Source: Bacteroidota bacterium
Lineage (GTDB): Bacteria > Bacteroidota > Bacteroidia > B-17B0 > Aurantibacillaceae
DNA length: 64,000 bases
Direction: 5' to 3'
NCBI GenBank assembly: GCA_013298715.1
Contig: JAAFIQ010000002.1
Location: forward strand, 62,001-126,000
Below are positions 9,886 through 20,360 of this stretch, one piece after another. A program made the translations under genes and the position numbers. How positions within the stretch are numbered: position 1 is the stretch's first letter; the number at the start of each line of letters is the position of its first letter. Below the pieces are notes generated by a model, which did not search any database, had not been told where the DNA came from, and saw only the letters and a list, made by a program, of their open reading frames with translations.

Positions 9886-12800
9886 CTATTTAATCAATAA
9901 AACATCTCCTGCTTTGTTGTAGGTTTTACCATCAATAAAGGTAGCTGTTATTTTCCAAACGTAGACGTCTTGAGTACATAATTTTCCTTTGTAATACCCA
10001 TCCCAGCCTTCTTCAGGGTTTTTAGTATCAAACAGTAACTCTCCCCAACGCGAGTAAATACTGAATTGGTATTTACTTACACCTCTAACTACTGGATGGA
10101 AAATATCATTATTTAAATCATTTTTATTATATATCGAGCCTGGCGAACCAGCAGGATTAGGTGTAAACGCATTTGGAATTTGAATTTCGCTTTCTTCAAG
10201 CGCTATAATTTTGGATGGTAGATTAAATGTATCCCTACATCCGTTATTACTTATGGCAATTAATCTTATTTGAAATTCTCCGGCATTAACATACGTGTGA
10301 GCTGGATTTACCTCTGTTGAAGTTCCTCCATCGCCAAAGTTCCATTGATAAGTTGAAGCGCCAGATGATAAATTATAACATTGAGTTGCAACATTTGGCA
10401 CAAATACAGTTAATGGATCTGCATTAAAAAGAGCTGTTGGTTTTGGAAACACTTTAATCACAACGTTATCGGTATCTGCGCAATTGTACACATCTTTAGC
10501 TATCAACTGAACTGAAAATATGCGTGTGGTGTTTGTAACATTTACATAGGAGTTAGTAACACTTCCAGAGTTTGAAGAATTCCCATCACCAAAAATCCAA
10601 TTGTATTTTGTTACACCATTAATTGGCGGGAAGAATACTTTTAAAGGCGTACATCCACTATCTGGCAAGGCTCTAATAAAAAAGTTAGGTTTTGGATGAA
10701 TAATCAGAGGCATTTTTAATGTATCGGTACAATTATTCAAATTGAAACTCACCAACTGAACATTGTAAAATTGATTTGCGTTTGTATTATTTATATATTG
10801 TTGCGTTGGCGATACATTTGTTGAGGTATTGGAGTTCCCGAAATTCCATAAATAACTTGTTGAGCCTAAAGACGAGTTGTTAAACGTTAATATTTTTGGT
10901 GAGCAGGCAGGTGTATCAACATTAAAATTCGACTTAGGCCGAGGTAATAAATTAATTGTTCGAGTTGTAGAATCGGAGCAATTATTTATTGTATTTACTT
11001 TTAGTTTAATAGTAAATATATCAGCACCAGAACCTGAAGCGTGTGTATAAGTGGTGCTTGGATTGACTAAAGTAGATGTTTGTCCATTATCAAATATCCA
11101 ATTATTGTTAGTGCTCAAGGTGCTTGTGTTATTTATTGAAACAACTAACGGTGAGCAGCCTACCGTTGGAGTAGGCGCAAAATTAGCGATAGGTTTTGGG
11201 AAAATGATTGGATAACCCATTGTTGTATCCTTGCACCCAAAGCCATTGCTGGCCATTAAGGTAACACTATACGTTTGGTTTGTAATTGTTGTATTGGTAA
11301 AAACATGGGTTGGGTTTGCGCTATTTGAAAGTGGAGAACCGTCTCCAAAATTCCAAGTATAGGTAACAGCTCCTAAAACTGGAGGGAAATTGATTGATAG
11401 TGGTGTGCAACCTTGCGCAGGAATCATAGTGAAATTAAAGAATGGTTGCGGAAATACTTGAATGGTTTTAATACTTGTATCAGAGCAGCCAACGCTATTA
11501 GAAGCAACCATAGTAATTGTAAATACCTGAAGTACTAATGAAGCATTTGTATAAGTATGACTTGGATTCATAGCCGCAGATCCTGTTGCATCTCCAAAAC
11601 TCCATGTGTATGTATTTGCTCCAACAGATGTATTTGTGAAAGTTACAGGCAATGGAGAACACGCTCCGGATAAATTACCAGTAAAAGAGGCAACTGGTCT
11701 TGGATAAATTTGAATTGGTTTTTTAATTGTGTCGCTGCAACCTGCCCCAGTTAAGGCAATCAAAATAACTGTATAATTCTGTGCAATGCCACTGGTATTA
11801 GTATAGGTAAATGTAGGATTTAAAAGATTGCTAGTAGCTGTAGGAATAACTCCAAAATCCCATAAATAATTTATACCATTAGAACTTGTGTTCGTAAAAG
11901 TTGGTGTATAAGGAGGGCAATTTACTGTTGGTGTAAACACAAAGTTTGAGGTTGGTTTTACATTAGCAGTTACGATGTTAGTAGCAGTATTGCTGCAAAA
12001 CCCTGTAGTTGCGGTGAGTTGCACGGTGTATGTACCAGGAGCGGTATAAGTAAAAATTGGATTTGTAGAAAACGAATTTGGAGAGCCGTTACCAAAATCC
12101 CAAGTATAACTGGTTATAGCATTAGTGCCAGTTACCGTTGATGAATTATTGTATTGGGTTGCAGTGCCAACACATACACTATTCGGACTGAATGAGGCTG
12201 TAGGGATATGTCTTACAATTAATGTAGCTGTTTTACTTCCTTTACAGGTATTTGTTCCTGTTACTACAAGTGTAGGTGTAAATAAACCTGTAGTGGTATA
12301 ATTTTGCAGTGGAGGCGCTTGTAGGTTACTGGTAAACGTGTTTGCAAAGTTCCAGTTCCAAGCAACGGCGTTTATAGATGATTCAACAAACATAACGTTG
12401 GATAAACTGCCGCAACCAGAACTTGGATTGTTGGTGAAGTTTGCTATCGGTGCCGGTAAAATATTTACGACGGAACTGACGGTTGATGTGCACGCTGGGC
12501 CAGCTCCAGGTATGAATGCTGCGTGCTGAACAGTAAATGTACCACTCGTATTAAAGGTATGGGTTTGGTTACCTGCACCAGTGTTTTGAAAACCTAATCC
12601 TTGCCCCCAATTCCAACTATAAGATACATTGGGCGTGCTAGTGTTTGTGAATGTAAGAGGCGCATTTTGACACAAAGGATTTGGTGGGGTAATCATACCA
12701 GCTGTTGGAGGATTTACAATATTTACCGTAATAATTGCTGTATCAATCCCACATAAATTACTATCTCGCAACATTACGGTGTAGCTACCAACTGAGGGGT

Positions 12801-13650
12801 AGGCAATAGTTATTGGAGTTGTAGGAGGCCATGGTTTCCAGTTTAAAATGGAGTCGTGCCCCATTCCCCAATAGTTACCAAAGTTCCACCACTCTTGTCG
12901 TTGAAAGGTATTTCCTTGCGGAACACAATTTCTGTTAGTAGTGTTAGTAAATGTAAATGAATTATCAGGCCAGCACTTCGTAATTTTATCTGGGGTAATT
13001 GCAGCATCATCTATATCATAAATTTGAATTGGATTATAAGTAGCAATGGTTGTATTACCTTGACTACAATAATTCCAAGCCTTTAATGTTACTTGCGTTT
13101 GACAATTAACCGTATTTTTTTGGTAGGTATGAGTAACTGTAGTGCTGGCATTGGAGTAATTGAAATTGGCTAGAGGAGAACCATCACCAAAATCCCATTG
13201 AAAATAAGTGGTTTGACTTACATCTGTGCTTGAGTTAATAAACTGTAACGCCTTTGGTGCGCAAGCTTGCGTAACACCTCCTAAAGGAATTTGTATGGAT
13301 GCGTTTACAGGTTTTTCTTGAACAACAACCCCTGTTAATGTGCAATTAAGTGATGGAATCGTAAGTGTTACAACGTGCGTATCGAGTTGTGCTATATAAT
13401 TGTGTGTTATAAGGCTTCCTGAGGTATAGCTGGTACCAGTGTGATTTGGAGTGCCATCGCCCCAACTAATTGTGTAAGGTCCCCAACTTGTGTTAGATTG
13501 AAAGTTAAGTAAATAAGCACCTCCTGTACAACTTATCCAATAAGGATTTGAAGAGAGAACGCCAAGGTAGTTAAATACTTGCGGGCACTGAGCTTTCGTA
13601 TTTTTGAATGAAAAAACAATTAAAAATATAAAGAGTAAACGTTTTATCAT
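9886..13650 (-). CDS. Giant PKD-repeat surface protein with T9SS type B (CHU_C) sorting tail
   Basis: I place the start at ATG 13650, giving an MIKRLLFIFLIVF signal peptide; a GTG two codons upstream is less likely. The 1254-residue product carries about 13 PKD-like beta-sandwich units, recognisable by W.FGDG(S/T)P-type turns separated by about 85-95 residues. The final ~90 residues run from PNAFTPN through YSRWGELLF and WDGYYKGK, the gliding-motility/CHU_C type B sorting domain. It should be exported by T9SS and displayed on or released from the cell surface as an adhesin. The two genes downstream are its likely dedicated export partners. Confidence 0.93.
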   Translation of the reverse strand: MIKRLLFIFLIVFSFKNTKAQCPQVFNYLGVLSSNPYWISCTGGAYLLNFQSNTSWGPYTISWGDGTPNHTGTSYTSGSLITHNYIAQLDTHVVTLTIPSLNCTLTGVVVQEKPVNASIQIPLGGVTQACAPKALQFINSSTDVSQTTYFQWDFGDGSPLANFNYSNASTTVTHTYQKNTVNCQTQVTLKAWNYCSQGNTTIATYNPIQIYDIDDAAITPDKITKCWPDNSFTFTNTTNRNCVPQGNTFQRQEWWNFGNYWGMGHDSILNWKPWPPTTPITIAYPSVGSYTVMLRDSNLCGIDTAIITVNIVNPPTAGMITPPNPLCQNAPLTFTNTSTPNVSYSWNWGQGLGFQNTGAGNQTHTFNTSGTFTVQHAAFIPGAGPACTSTVSSVVNILPAPIANFTNNPSSGCGSLSNVMFVESSINAVAWNWNFANTFTSNLQAPPLQNYTTTGLFTPTLVVTGTNTCKGSKTATLIVRHIPTASFSPNSVCVGTATQYNNSSTVTGTNAITSYTWDFGNGSPNSFSTNPIFTYTAPGTYTVQLTATTGFCSNTATNIVTANVKPTSNFVFTPTVNCPPYTPTFTNTSSNGINYLWDFGVIPTATSNLLNPTFTYTNTSGIAQNYTVILIALTGAGCSDTIKKPIQIYPRPVASFTGNLSGACSPLPVTFTNTSVGANTYTWSFGDATGSAAMNPSHTYTNASLVLQVFTITMVASNSVGCSDTSIKTIQVFPQPFFNFTMIPAQGCTPLSINFPPVLGAVTYTWNFGDGSPLSNSANPTHVFTNTTITNQTYSVTLMASNGFGCKDTTMGYPIIFPKPIANFAPTPTVGCSPLVVSINNTSTLSTNNNWIFDNGQTSTLVNPSTTYTHASGSGADIFTIKLKVNTINNCSDSTTRTINLLPRPKSNFNVDTPACSPKILTFNNSSLGSTSYLWNFGNSNTSTNVSPTQQYINNTNANQFYNVQLVSFNLNNCTDTLKMPLIIHPKPNFFIRALPDSGCTPLKVFFPPINGVTKYNWIFGDGNSSNSGSVTNSYVNVTNTTRIFSVQLIAKDVYNCADTDNVVIKVFPKPTALFNADPLTVFVPNVATQCYNLSSGASTYQWNFGDGGTSTEVNPAHTYVNAGEFQIRLIAISNNGCRDTFNLPSKIIALEESEIQIPNAFTPNPAGSPGSIYNKNDLNNDIFHPVVRGVSKYQFSIYSRWGELLFDTKNPEEGWDGYYKGKLCTQDVYVWKITATFIDGKTYNKAGDVLLIK

Positions 13651-13814
13651 AAGCACCGAATTAAAATGTTCGCTTTCTAAATTTACGAATTAAAACACAG
13701 AAAAGTTTCAATTTAACTAATTAATTGCTCAATTAATGAAAAGATAACACGAAGACTAAGTTTTAGTCTTTGAATTTTAATGAAAAATTATAAATACTTA
13801 TTTGAAAATTATGG

Positions 13815-15356
13815 TTACAATTTCTTCAACAAACTTTTCATACTTACTTTGTCTTCAAAATAGGTAAACAGTTTATCAATTGAAATGCGTTCTTGTTGCA
13901 TCGTATCTCTGCTTCTTACTGTTACTGTTTTATCCTCTAAACTTTGATGATCTACTGTAATGCAATAAGGCGTACCAATTGCATCGTGGCGGCGGTAACG
14001 TTTCCCAACAGTATCTTTTTCATCATAACTTAAAGCATAATCAAATTTTAAATCGTTCATGATGCTTTCGGCTAAATTAGGCAAGCCATCTTTTTTTACT
14101 AAAGGGAATATTGCAATTTTTATTGGTGCCAATGCTGGTGGTAAATTTAATACAACGCGCGTTTCGCCGTTTTCTAATTGTTCTTCTTTATATGATGCAC
14201 TGAGTATTGATAAAAATAATCTATCCAAGCCAACACTGGTTTCAACTACATAAGGTACATAACTTTCGTTCTGTTCAATATCAAAATATTGTAATTTTTT
14301 TCCACTAAATTGTTCATGTTGCTTTAAATCAAAATCGGTGCGGCTATGTATTCCTTCTAATTCTTTAAATCCAAATGGGAAATTAAATTCTATATCGCAA
14401 GCTGCATTGGCGTAATGCGCTAATTTTAAATGGTCGTGAAATTTATAATTGTTTTCGCCTAAGCCCAAACTTAAATGCCAAGCCAAGCGTTTTTGTTTCC
14501 ATTCTTCATAGTGCTTCATTTCTGTTCCTGGTTTTACAAAAAACTGCATTTCCATTTGCTCAAATTCACGCATTCTAAAAATAAATTGGCGCGCTACAAT
14601 TTCGTTTCTAAAAGCTTTGCCTGTTTGTGCAATACCAAAAGGCAACTTCATTCTACCCGTTTTTTGCACGTTTAAGTAATTCACAAAAATTCCTTGTGCA
14701 GTTTCTGGTCTTAAATAAATGGTGCTTGCATCTTCGCTAACACTACCCATTGCGGTGCTAAACATTAAATTAAATTGGCGCACTTCCGTCCAGTTGCGGC
14801 TGCCACTAATTGGACAAACAATTTCGCAGTCAATAATTATTTGACGTACCTCATCTAATTTATTTTCGTTTAATGCAGTTTTAAAACGGGTATTTATATC
14901 ATCAATCTTTTTTTGATATTCTAGAACACGCGCATTTGTGCTTTTAAACATGGCAGCATCAAAATTCTCGAAACGCTTTGCTGCCTTCTCCACTTCCTTG
15001 TTTATTTTATCTTCAATTTTTGCAACATGTTCTTCAATCAACACATCGGCTCTGTAACGTTTTTTGCTGTCTTTATTATCAATTAAAGGGTCATTAAAAG
15101 CATCTACGTGCCCGCTTGCTTTCCAAACGGTTGGGTGCATAAAAATTGCGGCGTCAATTCCAACAATGTTTTCGTTTAATTGCACCATAGCTTTCCACCA
15201 ATATTCTCTAATATTTTTTTTTAGCTCTGCACCATTTTGTCCGTAATCATAAACAGCACTTAATCCATCATAAATTTCTGAACTCTGAAAAATGTATCCG
15301 TATTCTTTACAATGAGAAATAATATTTTTGAAAAAATCTTCTGGTTTAACCGACAT
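13815..15356 (-). CDS. glyS: Glycyl-tRNA synthetase (dimeric class II type)
   Basis: The enzyme charges tRNA-Gly in the cytoplasm. The 513-residue protein has the archaeal/eukaryal-type GlyRS features: GHVDAFNDP near the N-terminus, motif 2 region FRNEIVARQFIFRMREF-EQMEMQFF and motif 3 around GLDRLFLSIL, followed by an anticodon-binding domain (IAIFPLV...). The frame is open to a TTG at 15380, but ATG 15356 (MSVKPEDFF) matches the usual family start. A small AAGACTAA/TTAGTCTT inverted repeat at 13752-13770 lies past its stop but has no T-run. Confidence 0.95.
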   Translation of the reverse strand: MSVKPEDFFKNIISHCKEYGYIFQSSEIYDGLSAVYDYGQNGAELKKNIREYWWKAMVQLNENIVGIDAAIFMHPTVWKASGHVDAFNDPLIDNKDSKKRYRADVLIEEHVAKIEDKINKEVEKAAKRFENFDAAMFKSTNARVLEYQKKIDDINTRFKTALNENKLDEVRQIIIDCEIVCPISGSRNWTEVRQFNLMFSTAMGSVSEDASTIYLRPETAQGIFVNYLNVQKTGRMKLPFGIAQTGKAFRNEIVARQFIFRMREFEQMEMQFFVKPGTEMKHYEEWKQKRLAWHLSLGLGENNYKFHDHLKLAHYANAACDIEFNFPFGFKELEGIHSRTDFDLKQHEQFSGKKLQYFDIEQNESYVPYVVETSVGLDRLFLSILSASYKEEQLENGETRVVLNLPPALAPIKIAIFPLVKKDGLPNLAESIMNDLKFDYALSYDEKDTVGKRYRRHDAIGTPYCITVDHQSLEDKTVTVRSRDTMQQERISIDKLFTYFEDKVSMKSLLKKL

Positions 15357-15405
15357 ATAATTTGTTTTAAAGCGGTACAAAAATAATAGAATTATTTAAT
15401 TAAAT

Positions 15406-17829
15406 TTGGATGTGAAAAGAGCCTACATCCTAATTTTATTAATAGTTTTTAATTTAAAACTATTCTCTCAAAAAAACGATTTTAAATGGGACTACGTTGG
15501 TCCTAAAAGAACCCAAGAGCAAGTAAAAGGTTTAACACAAAGTGTTTGGGTAGATACTACAAATTTAAATTTTGTATTGGCTGGTAGTGGATCGGGTGGC
15601 TTGTTTTTGTGTGAGAATGCCTTAGATACACTGCCTCAATGGCGTTGCATAACAGACACGTATAATGGTATGGCATTAGGTATAAGTGATATTTGTGTTG
15701 TACCTAAAACAAACAACAATACTATTTATGTAAGTACCTTAAGTTATTGTGGTGGCATGGCAATTCCATACGGGGTTGGCATTTTAAAGACTGAGAATAG
15801 AGGTAAAACATGGGAAGAAGTTGGCCCACAGACTAAAGAGAAAAATTCGAATGGATTGTTTGGATTGGCTATGAATCCTAATAATACCAAGCAAATGGTG
15901 GCTTATAACCAACATAGTGTATATATTACTGCCGATTCATGGAATACATACACAACCGTTGCAATACCTTTAAGCAAAGAAACAATATGGTTTATATGTG
16001 ATGCAGAATTTGCACCATTTGAGGAAGGAAAAATTTACATTACCAATAGAGTAAATGGAAAAGTTGATTGTAAAATTTTTATATTAGAAGATTTTGGCAA
16101 TACCGTTAAAGATATTACACCTGCTGGCTTGCAAGGAGAGCGTGTGGAGTGTGAAGTAATTAATTCGCCAAAATTTAAAGGTAAATTTTATATAGCGGCA
16201 GGCATAAATGATATCAGTATAAAATTTTTTGATGGAAAAAAATATTCTGAAAATTTGAATGCAACGCCCATAGTTGGCATGGGTGGTGGAACTTACTGGA
16301 CATTAGAATTTAAGGTGAATCAAAAAGATACAGCAGTTATGTATGTTGGCTTAACTGAATGTTCTAGAAGCACCGATGGCGGAAAAACCTTTGAAAAGAT
16401 TGCTTATTACAACATGCATAATGCCCATGCGGACAACAGAGGCTCTTATCTGATTAGCTCTAAGGATAGGACTAAAGGTAACTCATTTTATTTAGCAAAC
16501 GATGGTGGAATTTCGGTGCTTGAAAAAAACAATCCTGTGAGTTGGAAAAGCTTAAATGGCTTGGGTTTAGATATTAATCAATTTTTTGGAATTAGTGTTG
16601 CTCAAAGCGATAGCCTTTTGCTAGTAGGCGGCACACAAGATAACGGAGGATTTGTGATTACAGATAAAACTTTAATTAACACTATGTATAGTTGTGGTGA
16701 TGGTTACAATGCGCTCGTGCTCAGCCCCCATTCTGCAATACACGTGTGTAATGTACCTTTGGTTTTGTATAATAATATTTTAACCGGAGCGCAAAATTAC
16801 GTTTACATAAACGATCAACAAGCAACACAACGCAAAATGTTATTGCTTTTAGATAGTTTTGTTTACAGTGCCCATCATCAGGTATGGCGTATACTAAAGA
16901 AAGATTTGGAAGCAGATAAATCAAACTGGACTCAAGTTAGTTTTATACCTGATTACTTTAACAACAGAAGTACTTACTTAAAAAATCAATCTGTTACGTG
17001 TTTAGATGTTAGTAGAAAAGGAACTGGAATTATTGGCTACGGTAATCAAAATTGGCAAGATAGTGCAAATAACGGTAAAACTTTTTTTTGTACTAATTTG
17101 AACGCCAAAAAGCCTGTTTGGACAGATATTTCTGGTCTGCTACACTATAATGGCATGGAGATTAACCGCTGGTATACAACCTTTTTTCTAAAAATAGATG
17201 TTTTTGATGAATACAAATTTTATTTAATTAGCAGAAATTCATTTAACCAAAGTGATGCTAAATTTTATGAAATCACCTATTTACCTGACTCAGCGCGCTG
17301 TGTTGTGAAAGAGCAGAACGAAGGTTTACCAAATTTGGCTAAAAATCATTTAACTCAAGATAAAATAAATGGTTATTTGTATGTGTCATGCGACGACGGT
17401 GTTTATTATAAGTCGAGCAATACAGACTCTTTGCAATGGCGTAAATTAAACGTCGGAAAAACACTGCCTAATATTTTAGTATTTAGTACTGATATTAACT
17501 ACGTTACCAACACATTGTATGCAGGAACTCACGGTAGAGGTATTTGGAAATGCCAATTGCCAAAACTTGATGAGAATAAAATTTTTATTAGAAAAAATGG
17601 AGTAGAGAATGGTGTGGTTCGGGTAACAACTTCTTTAACAATTAAAAGAAATAAAAAACTGGAAGTTCGTGGAAAATTAATCTTGTACACAGGCGCAAAA
17701 GTTATTTTAGAATCAAAATCTAATTTAATACTGGCTAAAGGAACCAAAGTTGTAAACGAATTTAATGAAGTTGTTGATTTGAATAAATTTTTAGTGAAGG
17801 GTAAAAGTGCTAATGTGATTAGAAAATAA
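15406..17829 (+). CDS. Secreted BNR/sortilin-like beta-propeller protein
   Basis: A signal peptide (cleavage near LKLFSQ) precedes about 780 residues of propeller-type sequence with Asp-box motifs, for example NRGKTW near residue 130 and STDGGKTF near 323. Such S/N-x-D-x-G-x-T-W turns occur in sialidases, sortilin/VPS10 and photosystem-assembly-like propellers. No sialidase catalytic residues are evident, so an enzyme activity is not claimed. The C-terminal ~75 residues are beta-rich and Lys-rich but not a recognisable T9SS tail. Only TTG (15406) and GTG (15412) starts are available; GTG would give a canonical MKRAY signal peptide. Confidence 0.65.
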   Translation: MDVKRAYILILLIVFNLKLFSQKNDFKWDYVGPKRTQEQVKGLTQSVWVDTTNLNFVLAGSGSGGLFLCENALDTLPQWRCITDTYNGMALGISDICVVPKTNNNTIYVSTLSYCGGMAIPYGVGILKTENRGKTWEEVGPQTKEKNSNGLFGLAMNPNNTKQMVAYNQHSVYITADSWNTYTTVAIPLSKETIWFICDAEFAPFEEGKIYITNRVNGKVDCKIFILEDFGNTVKDITPAGLQGERVECEVINSPKFKGKFYIAAGINDISIKFFDGKKYSENLNATPIVGMGGGTYWTLEFKVNQKDTAVMYVGLTECSRSTDGGKTFEKIAYYNMHNAHADNRGSYLISSKDRTKGNSFYLANDGGISVLEKNNPVSWKSLNGLGLDINQFFGISVAQSDSLLLVGGTQDNGGFVITDKTLINTMYSCGDGYNALVLSPHSAIHVCNVPLVLYNNILTGAQNYVYINDQQATQRKMLLLLDSFVYSAHHQVWRILKKDLEADKSNWTQVSFIPDYFNNRSTYLKNQSVTCLDVSRKGTGIIGYGNQNWQDSANNGKTFFCTNLNAKKPVWTDISGLLHYNGMEINRWYTTFFLKIDVFDEYKFYLISRNSFNQSDAKFYEITYLPDSARCVVKEQNEGLPNLAKNHLTQDKINGYLYVSCDDGVYYKSSNTDSLQWRKLNVGKTLPNILVFSTDINYVTNTLYAGTHGRGIWKCQLPKLDENKIFIRKNGVENGVVRVTTSLTIKRNKKLEVRGKLILYTGAKVILESKSNLILAKGTKVVNEFNEVVDLNKFLVKGKSANVIRK

Positions 17830-17865
17830 TCTTTTTAAATTCGTAGTTCAATGAACATTTAGATT

Positions 17866-20352
17866 TTAAAGTCCTGTGTTAATACCAATGGTAAATCCGT
17901 GTTGTATTTTGTTGCTTAACCCATAACCCATAACATAATCAACGCGTAAAATTCTGAAAATGTTTTCTAATCCAAAATTTATTTCGTAATAGTTTTTTAA
18001 TGTGTTGCTTGTTAAGTAATGTATTCCAGCAACCTCTTGCACATTTAATTTTTTGAGTAAAGGCAGTTTGTTCAAAATAAATCCGTTAAAGTGATGCTCT
18101 GCATGCGCTTCGGCAAACCATTTATCAGCACTAAATTTGTAATAAGGCAATAAACGGTAACTGCTTAAATAATCGTTGGTATTAAAAATAGTTTGGTTTC
18201 CTAAAAAGTACCTGAAGTCCATAAAAAATAATTTCTTAGTATTTAAAAAAGTTCCTCCTTTTAAACGGTAACCTAATCTTCCAAACAATCCTAAATTAAC
18301 TTCATCATAAATCATAGCGCTTGCTAAATCGTAATCTGCAATTGTGTTTAAAATTGGCAGAGCTTTTTTATAATTTAAACTTAAACGTGGGTATTTGCTG
18401 CCGGTTATAATTTTTTGATTTGGCGCACTTACATACTTTTGTTTAAAACGAATAAGTATTGTAGCATCGATAGTGTAAGCATTATTTGTTGTAAAGAGCG
18501 AATCAAAGTTTTGATCATTACGCGGATCGTTACTTGTAAACAATTTATTTTTATCATCAAAAATTAATCTGTCTGATGTGTTATTAAGCGCTGATCGCTC
18601 TGCATACTTTGTATTTCCTGAAAAATAGAGCCCATTTGTAATTTCAGTAAAATAATTAATGGATGCTGAGGTTTCTTTAAACAATTTCATATAATTTTCG
18701 TTCAAATACAAAGAGTAAATTGAGTTAATTAATGGCGATATAGGTGATTGATTATTATATTGCTCAGCAATAGATTTTAGTTGAATACCAATTCTTGAAA
18801 ACTTTTTGGGCTTAAAATAATATTCATAACCCAGTGCACCACCCCACAAATAATTACTCACACCATAACGCACTCGTCCTGATACGCTATGCGATTTATT
18901 GTTTTCGTAGCTCTTTTGAAAAGAAAAATCATAACTTAAGTTAACTCCTTCTACGGTATTGTATTGCATACCACTTGTTATAATTCCTGGGATTCTGATA
19001 CTAATATTTTTTTTTGTTCGATTAAATGAGTACCCCATAAATAAATCCGCAGTTTTAAATTTGTTGCGTTTGTTATCCACTGAATCTTTATACCTATCGG
19101 TACTTTCAACTTTTTCTGTGCTATCTTTTTTTCTGTAATCTTTAGCTTCCTCATAAGTAATTGGAATTGGTCGGTTTTTAGTCCAGTAACTCGAATCTTT
19201 TTTATTAGCGCTATCTTGAATAACTAGTGTTTCGTTACTAAAAAAATTTTCTTTAAAATTTGGATTTAAATCGTAATTTTTCACAATGGCGTTGTAATAG
19301 CCGCTGCCTCTGATTCCTATAAAACCAAACGTAAAACTAAAATTGTGGTTTACTGGCATCCAAATGCTATCATTTTTTACGGGTGCGTGTAATTGTTTTA
19401 TTACCAATGTATCTACAAAGTTTATTTTTTGATTTTTTGTAAGCATTAAATCCAAGCCTGTTAAGCGCCAAGCCCCTTCTTGTATATAAATAATTCCATT
19501 AAAGCAAGGGTCTGTTTGACGTTTGGCCTTTACTTTAATTTTATGAATAATAGTTCCGCTTTCATTTAACGTACCTAATAAAATATATTTATAATACAAA
19601 AATGCATTTCCATTGAGTGGCGATACAAAAGGTCTGTCGCTTATGCCGCGCATGCTTATTAAATTTTCGTTGAAATTAAAATTAATTTGTCCGAGTTGGT
19701 TAAAGCTAAACGCTTTATTATTGCCACTTACCCGGCTGCTATACATTATCTCTTTCTTTTTATTTGGTTTCTTATAATAGTAATTACTTTCGCTTTCGCT
19801 TAAATATATTACTCCGAGTTGGGTTGTGTCAAACTTTTCGCCTGTTGTAATTTTAAACAATTTTTTTAGTTTTTCTGGTAAGTTGTAAATCCGTTGTAGT
19901 CCTTTAATGTAGCTTTGGCAACTATATTCTTCAATCTGGTTATTGTAGAATTTTCTTTTTTTAATTGCTTTTCGTATAATGGGGTAGGCAGGGTCCTCAC
20001 CAGCGTTAACAACCACTTCCTTCAACGAAACGGCGTCGGATTTTAATTCTACATCTAGTAGTTTATTTTCTGTTATATTGATTTCTATTTCTTTTTTTGT
20101 GAACCCCACGTATTGAAAAACAATGGTGTAATTTCCGGCACTAAGAGGTAAGGTGTATCTGCCTTCGTCGTTACTATTTACGCCTTTTGTTGTACCTTTA
20201 ATGTATATACTCGCAAATGGAAGTGGTTCTTTATCACCTGTAATCTTCCCTTTTAAGTTAACTGTTTGTGCCTTTATAGAAATAACATAGCAATTAATCA
20301 AAATAAAAAATAAAATTCGTTTCATTTGCATGGTACGTTTAGAGGCTATCAT
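17866..20352 (-). CDS. DUF5686 outer-membrane protein with carboxypeptidase-regulatory-like domain
   Basis: After the signal peptide (ending ISIKAQ) residues about 30-115 form a CarboxypepD_reg-like domain (GKITGDKEPLPFASIYIKG). The remaining ~700 residues match the DUF5686 architecture: a soluble segment starting DPAYPIIRKAIKKR and a C-terminal beta-barrel. These resemble TonB-receptor relatives without a plug; their substrates are unknown. ATGs at 20352, 20331 and 20325 are all possible starts; 20352 keeps it 8 nt from the DUF4159 gene upstream, with which it probably forms an operon. Confidence 0.85.
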   Translation of the reverse strand: MIASKRTMQMKRILFFILINCYVISIKAQTVNLKGKITGDKEPLPFASIYIKGTTKGVNSNDEGRYTLPLSAGNYTIVFQYVGFTKKEIEINITENKLLDVELKSDAVSLKEVVVNAGEDPAYPIIRKAIKKRKFYNNQIEEYSCQSYIKGLQRIYNLPEKLKKLFKITTGEKFDTTQLGVIYLSESESNYYYKKPNKKKEIMYSSRVSGNNKAFSFNQLGQINFNFNENLISMRGISDRPFVSPLNGNAFLYYKYILLGTLNESGTIIHKIKVKAKRQTDPCFNGIIYIQEGAWRLTGLDLMLTKNQKINFVDTLVIKQLHAPVKNDSIWMPVNHNFSFTFGFIGIRGSGYYNAIVKNYDLNPNFKENFFSNETLVIQDSANKKDSSYWTKNRPIPITYEEAKDYRKKDSTEKVESTDRYKDSVDNKRNKFKTADLFMGYSFNRTKKNISIRIPGIITSGMQYNTVEGVNLSYDFSFQKSYENNKSHSVSGRVRYGVSNYLWGGALGYEYYFKPKKFSRIGIQLKSIAEQYNNQSPISPLINSIYSLYLNENYMKLFKETSASINYFTEITNGLYFSGNTKYAERSALNNTSDRLIFDDKNKLFTSNDPRNDQNFDSLFTTNNAYTIDATILIRFKQKYVSAPNQKIITGSKYPRLSLNYKKALPILNTIADYDLASAMIYDEVNLGLFGRLGYRLKGGTFLNTKKLFFMDFRYFLGNQTIFNTNDYLSSYRLLPYYKFSADKWFAEAHAEHHFNGFILNKLPLLKKLNVQEVAGIHYLTSNTLKNYYEINFGLENIFRILRVDYVMGYGLSNKIQHGFTIGINTGL

Positions 20353-20360
20353 TAGTTACA

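Noticed and set aside
13752..13770. Inverted repeat AAGACTAA/TTAGTCTT as the glyS terminator
   Set aside because: Short stem of low GC without a T-run on either strand; kept only as a remark.
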